Shown here one piece after another: positions 8,646 to 17,622 of a stretch of DNA of 39,470 nucleotides. The stretch is taken from NCBI GenBank assembly GCA_027489875.1, contig JAIXZE010000436.1, forward strand, positions 1 through 39,470, read 5' to 3'. The DNA is from Verrucomicrobiales bacterium (lineage in GTDB: Bacteria > Verrucomicrobiota > Verrucomicrobiia > Limisphaerales > UBA9464). Both the position numbers and the translations under genes were made by a program. The notes beneath the pieces were generated by a model that saw nothing but the letters and a program-made list of their open reading frames with translations, was not told the DNA's origin and made no database searches. Each line of letters opens with the position of its first letter. Within the stretch, counting starts at the first letter, position 1.

Positions 8646-9263
8646 TCAGAATGGGCTCTCCGGCACGTGAATCGTATCGCCGGGAAAGACCGCGACATCG
8701 TACTTGCCTGGATCTTCGAGCGCCTTCTTGCAATTGACGAGGATCGTCCGTCCACCGCGGATGATCTTCACCTTCTTCTTGTTCGCGTATTCCGTAAATC
8801 CACCGGCCATGTCGATGGTCTTCAACACGGTCAGCTGTCCTTGGTGGGCATAATCGCGAGGCGCACGAACGCCGCCACCAACGGTGATTGGGCGCGGCAG
8901 GACCTCGATGGTCACATTGATGATCTTGAAGTACCCCTTCTCCACGTAGCGATCCCGAATCTCCTGCTCCAACACATTCCGTTTCTTGTCCTTGAAGATG
9001 AACTTCTCAGCAAGGTGCAGGGTCAATTCCCCATTCTCAGGGATCTGCATCTCCGTTGGCGGCGGGGGGGCGACCGGGATATCCAGCACAACCCGGACTT
9101 TGTCCCCCACATTCAGCCAATCGTTCCCATCCCTCGTTGTCTCAACCGGCTTTTGTGCGGCACCGTTTGTCGCCGAGCCACCACCGGTCGTCGAACATCC
9201 GGCCCCTAACAAAAGGACCAGCAAGGACCCGAAAAAACAGAACTTCGTAATCAAACCTCTCAT
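8646..9263 (-). CDS. Polysaccharide export lipoprotein, short OPX type
   Basis: This 205-residue protein belongs to the polysaccharide biosynthesis/export (OPX, Wza-like) family. A lipoprotein signal peptide ends in LLGAGC (Cys23). The poly-export domain follows ('LNVGDKVRVVLDI', 'IPENGELTLHLAEKF', 'LEQEIRDRYVEKGYF'), then a single SLBB-type ligand-binding domain ('ITVGGGVRAPRDYAHQG', 'TVLKTIDMAGGFTEYANKK'). It ends at 'PGDTIHVPESPF' and has no C-terminal amphipathic helix, whereas Wza is about 380 residues with repeated SLBB domains and an outer-membrane helix. In known systems, OPX proteins of this short class work with a separate beta-barrel porin; such a gene is present upstream in the operon (11575-12780). 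Confidence 0.9.
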   Translation of the reverse strand: MRGLITKFCFFGSLLVLLLGAGCSTTGGGSATNGAAQKPVETTRDGNDWLNVGDKVRVVLDIPVAPPPPTEMQIPENGELTLHLAEKFIFKDKKRNVLEQEIRDRYVEKGYFKIINVTIEVLPRPITVGGGVRAPRDYAHQGQLTVLKTIDMAGGFTEYANKKKVKIIRGGRTILVNCKKALEDPGKYDVAVFPGDTIHVPESPF

Positions 9264-9293
9264 CGTGAGCTCTCCTGTTCAGTCTTCCTCCAA

Positions 9294-11513
9294 CTAGTAC
9301 TTCGACTTGACCTCGGTATCATCGGACCCCGTCGAACCGCTCTCGGTCTTCTTCCGCTTCTTGCCGGACTTCTCGCTCTCGGGCTTCGAGTCTTCGTTCT
9401 TCGAGTAGTAGTCGTAGTAGTAGCCGCTGTAGTAGTAGTAGTAGCTGTCCTGCGAGATGTTGATGTTGTTCAACACCACACCCAACAGACAACCGGGACC
9501 ACCAATCTTCTCAACCATCTGCTTCGCACGAAGCGTCATCTGCTGCGGATACTTGCGGTACTGGACCACAAGAATCGCCATGTCCACTTCACTCGCCAGG
9601 ATGGACGCATCGGAAACGCCCATGATCGGCGGGGAATCAAAGAACACGAAGTCGTATCGGGCTCGGACTTCTTCAATGAACTCCTTCATCTGCTGGGAGT
9701 TCAGGATGCCAACGGAACTGCTGGGCAACTTGCCGGAAGGCAGGAAGTCCAATCCCGCTTGCGGAGTCGTCTGAACGACTTCCTCCAGCTTCATTTGACG
9801 AAGCAGGTAATTGGTAAGCCCGATCGTGTTGGCCACGTTCAGGATCTTGTGGAGGCTGGGACGCCGAAGATCCGAGTCCACAATCAGCACCCGGCTACCC
9901 TGCTGGGCAAAGATCGTTGCCAGATTGAAGATCGTCGTGGACTTGCCCTCGCCCGCGCCGCCAGAAACAACCGTCATGGTCCGTTGATCCGGGTCGGTTC
10001 GCGAGAAAAGTATGTTCGTCCGCAGCACGCGATAGGCTTCGGCGTGCGGGCTATCCGGTCCTTCCTTGATCAGCGCACCCACGTTCTGGGGAATGACGCC
10101 CAACACGGGAGCTCCCAACGCCTGCTCCACGTCGTCGATCGTCTTCACGCTCGTATCGAGATACTCGATGAAGAACGCCAGGAGGAATCCAAGCAGGAGG
10201 CCTGCAACACCACCCGCAGCAATGAAGAGGGGCTTGTTCGGCTTCACCGGCTTCATTCCAGGCAATGCATGATCAATGATCAGCACGGACGACTCACGGG
10301 ACATCTCACCGTTGATCAGCTGTTGGTTGTACTCCATCTGCATCGCCGAGCGAGTCCGCTGGGTTGCCTCCAACTGCTGCTTGGCGCGGATGTAAGGAGC
10401 CGACTTGGCAGTGTCCGCAGCCAAGCGTGACTGAACATCAGCCAAATCCTTCTCCAGCGCCTCCACCTGCTTGCGGTTGCCAGCCAACTTGCTCTCCAGA
10501 CTGCTCGTGATCCCAATGACCTCGTTGTCGATCTGCTCATTGATGACGTTGAGCATCCGCTTCGTGGTCCGCACATCCGGGTGTTCCGGCCCAAGCTGGG
10601 TCAATTGGGACTCCTGGCGCTGACGGGCCTGATTCAGATTGCCGATCAACGCGGTCAACTCAGGCGTCGTCAGGCTCGCTGAAGAAGAAAGGAAATACCG
10701 CAAACGATCCGGCTCCGTGGCCTTGATCCTCTGAACGGTTGCCACGATCTGTTCCTGTGCGGCCACCTCCGTGCGCAATTGGGTTTTCGCGGCATCCAAG
10801 CGGGCCATGGTCTGGCTCCACAGGCTGATCATCTGGGAAGTCTCCGAGCTGAGGTCCGCTGTACCGATACCTTGGGCCCTGAAGTCATCCACGACCTTTT
10901 GGGCAGCGGTGAGTTGGAGCTCAAGGTTCGCCAACTGATTGGAGAGGGTCGTCAAACCACGGACCTGTCGGAGATTGCGGGATGAACTCCGATAATCCTC
11001 ATAAACCTCCGCCACCATGTCCGCGACATTGCGGGCGACGATCTTGTCCTGATCGTACGCACTGATCTCGATGATCGAGGTGTTCTTCCGCTGCTTCACC
11101 TCAACGTTCCGGGAAACGATCTCGTAGGCTTGCTGGACCGTGACCTCCGGAACCTTCAAACGCGTCGCGTAAAGCGTGTTGAGCTTCAACCGAGTGATAA
11201 CGACATCCAGAATGGCGTGCGACTTCAGGACCTCGAACTCGGTATTGAAGTAATAGGCGTCAAACTGCGGCTGCGGCATCCCCATCCCGCCAAAAATCGA
11301 GATGTCAGGATTGTCCTTCTCAACCCGCATCCCCGCTGTACTCATGTACATCGGAGTCAGGAAGGAAGTCACCACCGTGACGGTGGCCACTACCAGGAAC
11401 AAGACCGTCAGGATGATCGCCTTCCGCAGGCGGATGATCCGCCAGTAGTCCAGAAAATGCAGCTTCGAGTCCGTCGACGATGCTGCCGAGGCGAGGTTAT
11501 GCGTCGCTTCCAT
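9294..11513 (-). CDS. Polysaccharide co-polymerase / BY-kinase (Wzc-like)
   Basis: This 739-residue inner-membrane protein controls polymer length and export by tyrosine autophosphorylation. A Wzz domain with a first membrane segment lies at about residues 30-55; a long periplasmic coiled-coil region spans about 180-400; a second membrane helix follows 'KPVKPNKPLF' (about 430-455). The cytosolic kinase has Walker A 'GGAGEGKSTT' (about 516-526), Walker A' 'VLIVDSDLRRP' (about 545) and Walker B 'FVFFDSPP' (about 620). The C-terminal tail carries ten tyrosines within about 14 residues (near 688-702), the autophosphorylation cluster, then a Lys/Glu/Ser-rich end. An intrinsic terminator lies just before its start codon, so its expression may be attenuated relative to the porin gene upstream. 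Confidence 0.95.
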   Translation of the reverse strand: MEATHNLASAASSTDSKLHFLDYWRIIRLRKAIILTVLFLVVATVTVVTSFLTPMYMSTAGMRVEKDNPDISIFGGMGMPQPQFDAYYFNTEFEVLKSHAILDVVITRLKLNTLYATRLKVPEVTVQQAYEIVSRNVEVKQRKNTSIIEISAYDQDKIVARNVADMVAEVYEDYRSSSRNLRQVRGLTTLSNQLANLELQLTAAQKVVDDFRAQGIGTADLSSETSQMISLWSQTMARLDAAKTQLRTEVAAQEQIVATVQRIKATEPDRLRYFLSSSASLTTPELTALIGNLNQARQRQESQLTQLGPEHPDVRTTKRMLNVINEQIDNEVIGITSSLESKLAGNRKQVEALEKDLADVQSRLAADTAKSAPYIRAKQQLEATQRTRSAMQMEYNQQLINGEMSRESSVLIIDHALPGMKPVKPNKPLFIAAGGVAGLLLGFLLAFFIEYLDTSVKTIDDVEQALGAPVLGVIPQNVGALIKEGPDSPHAEAYRVLRTNILFSRTDPDQRTMTVVSGGAGEGKSTTIFNLATIFAQQGSRVLIVDSDLRRPSLHKILNVANTIGLTNYLLRQMKLEEVVQTTPQAGLDFLPSGKLPSSSVGILNSQQMKEFIEEVRARYDFVFFDSPPIMGVSDASILASEVDMAILVVQYRKYPQQMTLRAKQMVEKIGGPGCLLGVVLNNINISQDSYYYYYSGYYYDYYSKNEDSKPESEKSGKKRKKTESGSTGSDDTEVKSKY

Positions 11514-11520
11514 TCGTTAC

Positions 11521-11554
11521 AAAAAAGGGAGGCTGAAAATGATTCCAGCCTCCC
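11521..11554 (-). terminator. Intrinsic terminator/attenuator in front of the BY-kinase gene
   Basis: On the minus strand a perfect 9-bp stem (GGGAGGCTG / CAGCCTCCC, 11527-11554) with a 10-nt loop is followed by T6 (11521-11526). Only 7 nt separate the T-run from the kinase ATG at 11513. It lies 20 nt after the stop of the porin gene. It must be read through, or processed, for the kinase and OPX genes to be expressed from the promoter at 12838-12866. Confidence 0.85.
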
Positions 11555-11574
11555 GGCGATTGACTGTAATCGAC

Positions 11575-12780
11575 TCAGTACGTGGCGCGCACACCGACGA
11601 ATACGCGGTTACGATCGTATTCGCGGAACACCACATCGGAGCTCAACCGATCAAAGTAGTAAGCAGCCTCAGCAGACAGATAGGCGTTGATCTTGAAGTT
11701 CAACGTCACACCCAACGAGAGGTAGTTTTCCGCATCCCCATCGTTACCCTGGTTCGCGGTCACACCGACGAACTCGGCATTCTGGAATTGACCGATGAAT
11801 GAACCGCGCAACCGAGCCGTGATCTGGTGGTTGATCGACCCGTAAACCATCGTGAACTGTTGGTCGAGAACACCCTCAAGGTCAGTGGCATTACGGCCAT
11901 GGCGAACACCCAACTGGACCGTGCTGCCGTCAGAGTAAGAATAGGTCAGGTTCGCATCCGCATACGGATTCACACCGTCGCTGCGCTGTCCGGGCTGAGC
12001 ATTGGTCCAGTCGATCATCTGGGCACCCACACGCAGAGCTCCAACCAAGCGGGCCGTGAAGGAATGATCAACACCCGCGAAGAGGTAGTGGGACGTCGAG
12101 TCACGGAAATCCGCCTCCCGGTAGTCGCTGATGCCGTATTGGTAGTTCCCGGAAAGAACCGTCTTCGGATCCAGCTGGTACCGGAGACCGATGGACGGAA
12201 GATGCTCCATCCGGTCCAGGAAGGCACCGAACTGGTCCGCATCGTAATTGTAGTATCCGTTACGATAGCCAATCACCGTGCTCCAGTGGGGAGCGAGAAC
12301 AGCGGTGAAGTCCAGACCAGCGGTATTGCGCAAGTTGGAGCCTTCAGCGCGCAGCGGCTGATTCTGGGTACCGATCTGCTCCGGTTCCTGTGCGATGGCA
12401 AAGCTGTCGAAGAGGCTGACCTTGTAGCGCTCGCTGAACGCGTGGTTCAAGGCGACGTCGGCCAGATGGAACTGGTCATAGGAACGACCCGGGCGATCCT
12501 CGTAGTAACGGTAGCCGTAGGTGTACCCGGCAGAGATCGTCGTGTTGTCCAAGGGCACCGTGAAGCGCACGCCGGGAGTGAACTCGAAGCCAACGCTGTC
12601 GGCCTCACGGGGATTTGCAGGATCGCTGTTGTTACCCGTAAAGATGTTATCGTCGTAGAAGCCGCGCAGGCCGGCACTCAGTGTATAGATCCGCGAGCCG
12701 CTTTCAGCGGCAAGTGCGGCGGCGGTGGAAATTGCGGCGCCTGCCGCCATGAGGCCGGCTGCCTTGATGAACTTCTTCAT
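11575..12780 (-). CDS. Outer-membrane beta-barrel porin of the exopolysaccharide cassette
   Basis: This 401-residue protein has a clear Sec signal peptide (MKKFIKAAGLMAAG ... ALAAES, cleavage about residue 25). It is followed by 'YTLSAGLRGFYDDNIFTGN', which resembles the start of the beta-barrel porin 2 (BBP2_2) family found in exopolysaccharide loci. The remainder is a repeating pattern of amphipathic strands with aromatic girdle residues ('TISAGYTYGYRYYEDRPG', 'VIGYRNGYYNYDADQ'). It ends '...FVGVRATY', a C-terminal aromatic suited to BAM insertion. As first gene of the cassette, with its own sigma70-type promoter, it probably forms the outer-membrane exit pore for the polymer together with the short OPX lipoprotein. 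The family assignment is from pattern and context. Confidence 0.85.
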   Translation of the reverse strand: MKKFIKAAGLMAAGAAISTAAALAAESGSRIYTLSAGLRGFYDDNIFTGNNSDPANPREADSVGFEFTPGVRFTVPLDNTTISAGYTYGYRYYEDRPGRSYDQFHLADVALNHAFSERYKVSLFDSFAIAQEPEQIGTQNQPLRAEGSNLRNTAGLDFTAVLAPHWSTVIGYRNGYYNYDADQFGAFLDRMEHLPSIGLRYQLDPKTVLSGNYQYGISDYREADFRDSTSHYLFAGVDHSFTARLVGALRVGAQMIDWTNAQPGQRSDGVNPYADANLTYSYSDGSTVQLGVRHGRNATDLEGVLDQQFTMVYGSINHQITARLRGSFIGQFQNAEFVGVTANQGNDGDAENYLSLGVTLNFKINAYLSAEAAYYFDRLSSDVVFREYDRNRVFVGVRATY

Positions 12781-12837
12781 ACGAGAATCGCGGTTACTTC
12801 TTCAGCCTGGTCGATCCAATTGATGGATTGTTCGCGC

Positions 12838-12866
12838 TTTGTAGGTACCCACCCGATCAGTGTCAA
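12838..12866 (-). promoter_or_regulatory. Sigma70-type promoter of the exopolysaccharide cassette
   Basis: On the minus strand a perfect -35 (TTGACA, 12861-12866) and a -10 of TACAAA (12838-12843) are separated by 17 nt. This predicts a start near 12831 and a leader of about 50 nt before the porin ATG at 12780. It is the best consensus promoter I found in the window. Confidence 0.75.
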
Positions 12867-12927
12867 ACTCAAATCCCATTGAGCGTGATTCTTTTGGAGC
12901 GGTAGCGCCGTTTCCATCATCCAGTGC

Positions 12928-14718
12928 TCAAGCAACTTCCAAGTAGTCACCCAAACCCTGGATCCGTACCAACCGGGCATAGGGGCCATCATGCCTTACC
13001 AGTTCTTCATGGCAACCTTGTTCCTTGATGATTCCACCTTCCATCACGAGAATCTGACCTGCCGACCGGATCGTGCTGAGGCGATGGGCAATGACGAAAC
13101 TCGTCCGATGCGCCATCAACCGTTCCAAGGCTCCCTGAATCGCCTGTTCGGTCGCCGTATCCACACTGGCTGTGGCTTCGTCGAGGATGAGGATCGGAGC
13201 ATCCTTCAGCAGCGCTCTCGCGATGCTGATCCGCTGCTTCTCACCCACGCTCAGTCGTATTCCGCGTTCCCCAACCTGCGTGTCCAACCCCTGGGCCAAC
13301 CTTCCGATGAAGTCTTCGCAACCTGCCGCCCGGATCGCGGCTTCCAATTCTGCGGCGGTGGCTTCCAGCTTTCCGTACATGAGGTTCTCACGCAGCGACC
13401 CGTTGAAAAGAAACGGTTCCTGGCTGACGATAGCTATCTGCCGACGCAACTCCTGCAGTGGAATGTCCCGAACATCCCTTCCATCGATCAGGATCCGGCC
13501 AGAGGTCGCCTCGTAAAATCTGGGTATCAGGTTTACCAGCGTGGATTTGCCGGCTCCAGTCTGTCCAACCAGCGCAATGACCTCACCCGGGTTGGCCCGC
13601 AAGGTGATTCCCTTCAGTACCATCCGGTCAGCCCCGTAGGACGAGAAGACGTCCTGGAACTCAACCGTACCCGCAGCCCGCCAGGTCGAGTCTCCTTCCC
13701 CGAGGCTCTGGTTTTCCGCTGGCGCATCAAGGATGTCGAACACCCGTTCGCCGGCCGCCCGCGCTGATTGCGCCATCTGGTTCAGGGAGTGCAGCTGACT
13801 GACAGGCTGATAGAGCATCCCAAGAAACAGGAGGAATCCGACCAACTCCCCAGCGGTCATGGAACCCGAGATGACCTGTCGGCCGCCAACCCACAACACC
13901 AGCACCGTTCCAGTCGCCGCGATGAATGACATCGTTGGGTTGTACAGTGCCCACGCCCGCATCACGCGAAGCGTGCCCAACCTCAGCGCATCCGCACGGT
14001 CGTGGAATCGGCCATCCTCATGGTATTCCCGACCGAAGGCCTTCACCTGCCGGATCCCCTGGAGGTTGTCCATCAGCAAGGCGTTCATGGCACTGCTGGC
14101 ACGGGATCGATCACGGTACCGGTCTCCAGCCGTTGCCGTGTACCAGACGGCGCCGCCGAACAGGAACGGCAGCGGAATGACGGCGATCCAGGCGAGCAGG
14201 GGGTTGATCCAGAAGAGGAATCCAAGAACACCCACGATTCCCAGCACCGCCACCACGCCCTGCTCTGTTCCGTCGATCAACAATCGTTCCATCACGTTCA
14301 CGTCCTCGATGATCCGGGTCATCAAGTCACCGCTGGAGCGTTGGTCGAACCAACCGACCGGAAGCCGCTGGAGATGGGCGTACACCTGTTTCCGCAGATC
14401 CAGGATCACCGCCTGCTCGAAGGCGTTGTTCAATCGGATCCGAAGACTGCTGAAGACGTCGCGGAAAACATAGGCGCCAAGCAATCCGCCGATGGCCCAA
14501 CCAAGCCGGTCGGCCCTGCCCTTTCCGAGGACGTCGTCGATCACATATTGCGTCAGCCGCGGATAGGCAAAGGCCGCCAATTGGGCGAGCACGGCGCAGG
14601 TCACCGTGGCCACCGCCATCCCCGGGTAGGGACGCAGGTAGCGCACCACGCGACGGCTGACTTCCCAGGTTGTGCGCCGCGTGACCGCAGCTCCTCCTTC
14701 GTTCGATCGATGTTTCAC
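12928..14718 (-). CDS. ABC exporter, MsbA-like (fused permease and ATPase)
   Basis: This 596-residue half-transporter has six predicted membrane helices in residues 25-330 and a C-terminal ATPase. The ATPase carries Walker A 'GQTGAGKST' (about 385), the signature 'LSVGEKQRISIARALL' (about 489), Walker B 'ILILDEATASVD' (about 510) and the H-loop 'VIAHRLST' (about 540). It should work as a homodimer exporting a lipid-linked or hydrophobic substrate; MsbA-type flippases for lipid A or lipid-linked glycans are the closest well-known group. Note the C-loop is LSVGE rather than LSGGQ, which is tolerated in some exporters. The predicted start is a GTG. It lies upstream of the exopolysaccharide cassette, with 147 nt and an independent promoter between, so cotranscription is not required. 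Confidence 0.9.
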   Translation of the reverse strand: MKHRSNEGGAAVTRRTTWEVSRRVVRYLRPYPGMAVATVTCAVLAQLAAFAYPRLTQYVIDDVLGKGRADRLGWAIGGLLGAYVFRDVFSSLRIRLNNAFEQAVILDLRKQVYAHLQRLPVGWFDQRSSGDLMTRIIEDVNVMERLLIDGTEQGVVAVLGIVGVLGFLFWINPLLAWIAVIPLPFLFGGAVWYTATAGDRYRDRSRASSAMNALLMDNLQGIRQVKAFGREYHEDGRFHDRADALRLGTLRVMRAWALYNPTMSFIAATGTVLVLWVGGRQVISGSMTAGELVGFLLFLGMLYQPVSQLHSLNQMAQSARAAGERVFDILDAPAENQSLGEGDSTWRAAGTVEFQDVFSSYGADRMVLKGITLRANPGEVIALVGQTGAGKSTLVNLIPRFYEATSGRILIDGRDVRDIPLQELRRQIAIVSQEPFLFNGSLRENLMYGKLEATAAELEAAIRAAGCEDFIGRLAQGLDTQVGERGIRLSVGEKQRISIARALLKDAPILILDEATASVDTATEQAIQGALERLMAHRTSFVIAHRLSTIRSAGQILVMEGGIIKEQGCHEELVRHDGPYARLVRIQGLGDYLEVA

Positions 14719-14904
14719 AATCAGGTCCTGCCGACAGGGAACGGGCGAGACGTTCCATCATCCTTCCTGACCGACAGGATGCAGCCTGTGGGCCTACGTG
14801 CCAACCGTGGCGGTCATAATCCATGCGCTCGAGCCAACGCGTTTCGCCTGAATGCCGGCATCCCGCCGCACCGTCGCAAATCTGCGACCCGGTGGATTCA
14901 CGCG

Positions 14905-14932
14905 TTGACCCGGCAGGACTGCCGGGTAGCCT
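14905..14932 (+). promoter_or_regulatory. Candidate promoter with a dyad in the spacer
   Basis: TTGACC (14905-14910) and TAGCCT (14927-14932) are 16 nt apart, about 37 nt before the oxidoreductase ATG. The spacer region is filled by an inverted repeat, CCCGGCA-ggac-TGCCGGG (14909-14926). This could be a repressor or activator site; the -10 is weak, so the promoter call is tentative. Confidence 0.4.
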
Positions 14933-14969
14933 CACGTCATCCACCGGAAAACACTGTTTCAGGAATCCT

Positions 14970-16376
14970 ATGTCCACCCATGATGCATCCTCGGGGACCG
15001 TGAACACCACACGGCGCCAATTCCTCAAGCGCTCTACTGCGGCCGCTTCGGTCCTTGCGGCGGCTGGAAGCCTGCGCACGCCCGTCTATGGCCAGAACCA
15101 GGCCCCGTCCGTGAATGTCACCGGTGCCAATGAACGCCTGGTGCTCGGGTTCGTTGGTGTCGGCGGCCAGGGCGGCGGTGCCCACGTTGGCCAGAACCTC
15201 GAGCACTACCAGGAAAACAACGTGGCACTCGCTGCAGTGTGCGACGTGTCGAAGCACCGCGTTGAGAGCAACATCAAGCGCATCAAGGACAAGACGAACG
15301 CGGATGTCCAAGGCTACGAAGACTACCGCAAGCTGATGGAGCGCAAGGATATTGACGTCATTTTCTGCGCAACGGTGGATCATTGGCACACACCGGTCTC
15401 CAAGGCGGCCCTCGAGTCCGGGAAGCACGTGTACGTGGAAAAGCCCATGACCCGGTATCTGGGCGAGGCCTTCGAGCTCTACGACACCGTCAAGAAGACC
15501 GGAAAGATCCTGAATGTCGGCTCGCAGGGCTGCTCCGACCGCAAGTGGCACAAGGCGGCCGAGTGGATCCGCGCCGGAAAGATCGGCCCCATCACCATGC
15601 TCCAGGGCAGCTACATGCGGAACAACCCTTGGGGTGAATGGAACTACAACCTCCAGCCTTGGGCGACCCCCAACGACATCAACTGGGAGCTGTGGCTCGG
15701 CAAGCAGATCAAGGCCCGCCGCTCGTTTGATCCCGATCACTACTTCCGATGGCGCAAGTACTACCCGTACTGCTCAGGCCTGCTCGGTGATCTCTTCCCC
15801 CATAAGCTCCATCCTTACATGCTGGCGACAGGGAATCCGGAATTCCCCACCCGCGTCGCCGCCGTGGGAAGCAAGGCATTCAAGACCGACCTCCGCAAGG
15901 AAGGCCGCAAGCCCGACCAGGAGACGAAGTACGAACGGGATGTCGCCGAGATCATCCAGCTGATCGCGGAATTCCCTTCCGGCTACGTGATGCACATCAC
16001 CTCTTCGTCGGTCAACGAACAGGGCACCCAGGAGCGCATCCGCGGTCACATGGCCACGCTCGACATGGCCGGGAACAAGGTCCAACTCAATCCGGAGCGC
16101 CCGTTCGCCGAGGAGATTGACCCCCAAACCTCCGAAGGATTCCCCGGCGAAAGCGTCGCCGCCCACCACAAGAACTTCTACGAATCGATCCGGGCAAACA
16201 AGCAACCCAACGCCGGCATCGATCTCGCGGTGAAGGTCCAGACGGTCATCTCCCTGGCCGAGACCTCCGACCGCCTGGGTGTGATGTGCTACTTCGATCC
16301 CAAGACGCGCAAGGTGACGGATGGCATGGGTCGCGCCATCAAGCCCCTGGACTACGGCTGGGACAAGAACTCCTGA
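14970..16376 (+). CDS. Tat-exported Gfo/Idh/MocA family oxidoreductase
   Basis: This 468-residue NAD(P)-dependent oxidoreductase starts at the ATG at 14970. Residues 14-22 hold a strong Tat motif (TTRRQFLKR), followed by an Ala-rich hydrophobic core and a cleavage site near 'VYGQ', so the enzyme is exported folded with its cofactor. The Rossmann motif 'GFVGVGGQGGG' is at about residue 60, and the family signature 'VEKPMTRY' at about 157 supplies the catalytic-site Lys. 'DHWHTPVSKAALESGKH' and 'DLFPHKLHPYM' are typical of the large group of these proteins in Verrucomicrobiota and Planctomycetota that act on sugars. The exact substrate is unknown. A terminator follows at 16415-16449, so it is a single-gene unit. 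Confidence 0.92.
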   Translation: MSTHDASSGTVNTTRRQFLKRSTAAASVLAAAGSLRTPVYGQNQAPSVNVTGANERLVLGFVGVGGQGGGAHVGQNLEHYQENNVALAAVCDVSKHRVESNIKRIKDKTNADVQGYEDYRKLMERKDIDVIFCATVDHWHTPVSKAALESGKHVYVEKPMTRYLGEAFELYDTVKKTGKILNVGSQGCSDRKWHKAAEWIRAGKIGPITMLQGSYMRNNPWGEWNYNLQPWATPNDINWELWLGKQIKARRSFDPDHYFRWRKYYPYCSGLLGDLFPHKLHPYMLATGNPEFPTRVAAVGSKAFKTDLRKEGRKPDQETKYERDVAEIIQLIAEFPSGYVMHITSSSVNEQGTQERIRGHMATLDMAGNKVQLNPERPFAEEIDPQTSEGFPGESVAAHHKNFYESIRANKQPNAGIDLAVKVQTVISLAETSDRLGVMCYFDPKTRKVTDGMGRAIKPLDYGWDKNS

Positions 16377-16414
16377 CCCGCCATTGGGATCCACTCCTTG
16401 GATCCGCTCCTTTC

Positions 16415-16449
16415 AGGCCATCCTCCGTTCCCCGGGGGATGGCCTTTTT
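16415..16449 (+). terminator. Rho-independent terminator after the oxidoreductase
   Basis: A perfect 9-bp stem (AGGCCATCC / GGATGGCCT, 16415-16445) with a 13-nt loop runs into T5 (16445-16449). It is 38 nt after the oxidoreductase stop and ends that transcript. Confidence 0.85.
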
Positions 16450-16530
16450 CCTTCCACGCTCCGTTGAGATGCGGGCGCGCGGATTCAGCATTCCCCGCGC
16501 AGTTCCGGCACGCTAGGGTTCCCCAACGAT

Positions 16531-17604
16531 ATGGAACGTATCAGTGACCTGAGGGTCATCACCAATCGCCCGCTGCTGGCACCCCGCGAGCTCAAGCATG
16601 CCCTGCCGACGACGGACACCGCGGCAGCCACCGTTGTCCGCGGCCGCGTCGCCGTGCAAAACATCCTGCGTCGGCAGGACCCGCGCCTGCTCGTTGTCGT
16701 CGGCCCCTGCTCCATCCACGACCCGCACGCCGCGATGGAATATGCGCGACGGCTCGCCGCGCTCGCGCCCGAAGTATCCGACCAACTCGAACTCGTCATG
16801 CGTGTGTATTTCGAGAAGCCGCGCACAACGATCGGGTGGAAGGGTCTCATCAATGATCCCCACATCGATGGGTCCTATGATGTTGAAACCGGCCTTCGGA
16901 CGGCCCGTAGGCTCCTTCTCGCCATCAACGACCTGGGATTGCCTGCCGCATCGGAATTTCTCGACCCCGTCGTTCCCCAATACATTGCCGACCTGATCAG
17001 TTGGGCCGCGATCGGGGCACGCACGACCGAATCCCAGACACACCGGGAGATGGCGAGCGGGTTGTCCATGCCGGTCGGGTTCAAGAATGGAACCGACGGT
17101 TCCCTCCAGATCGCGATCGATGCGATGCTTTCCTCCCGGCACCCGCACCACTTCCTTGGAATCGACGAACTCGGGGCGGTCTCGGTCGTCCAGACGACAG
17201 GCAACGAAGACGGTCACGTTGTCCTCAGGGGCGGAAGGGCGCGGACCAATTACGACGCCGCGTCAATCCATCAGGCCGCGGCCGACCTGGCCAAGGCCGG
17301 CCTGCCACCCGTGCTGATGGTGGATTGCAGCCATGCAAACTCCGGAAAGCAGCATGCGAAGCAGGAGGAAGTCTGGCAAAACCTCATCGCCCAGCGTCTC
17401 GAAGGCAACCCGGCCATCATCGGGGTCATGCTCGAAAGCCATCTCCACGAAGGAAGTCAGCCACTCACCGATCCCTCCAACCTCAAGTATGGCGTGAGCA
17501 TCACCGATGCCTGCCTCGGCTGGGAAGTCACGGAGCGGATGCTGCGCCATGGCGCGGATCTGCTGCGGACACAACAGACGAGCCGGACGAGCGTCCATTC
17601 TTGA
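16531..17604 (+). CDS. aroG: 3-deoxy-7-phosphoheptulonate synthase (DAHP synthase, class I)
   Basis: This 357-residue enzyme condenses phosphoenolpyruvate with erythrose-4-phosphate, the first step of the shikimate pathway. It is of the AroF/AroG/AroH type: '[17 protein letters not shown]' carries the metal-binding Cys, '[15 protein letters not shown]' and 'VGFKNGTDG' hold the phosphate-binding Arg/Lys, and '[10 protein letters not shown]' is the C-terminal active-site His region. Length matches the family (about 350). Which aromatic amino acid inhibits it cannot be told, so the symbol aroG stands for the family rather than a proven orthologue. It is followed 18 nt later by a 58-residue membrane protein. 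Confidence 0.93.
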   Translation: MERISDLRVITNRPLLAPRELKHALPTTDTAAATVVRGRVAVQNILRRQDPRLLVVVGPCSIHDPHAAMEYARRLAALAPEVSDQLELVMRVYFEKPRTTIGWKGLINDPHIDGSYDVETGLRTARRLLLAINDLGLPAASEFLDPVVPQYIADLISWAAIGARTTESQTHREMASGLSMPVGFKNGTDGSLQIAIDAMLSSRHPHHFLGIDELGAVSVVQTTGNEDGHVVLRGGRARTNYDAASIHQAAADLAKAGLPPVLMVDCSHANSGKQHAKQEEVWQNLIAQRLEGNPAIIGVMLESHLHEGSQPLTDPSNLKYGVSITDACLGWEVTERMLRHGADLLRTQQTSRTSVHS

Positions 17605-17622
17605 ACTTCCACCGCCGACGTC

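Noticed and set aside
11827..12882. 351-codon plus-strand frame opposite the porin gene
   Set aside because: No domain or signal, Val/Arg-rich, and antisense to a gene with signal peptide, promoter and terminator.
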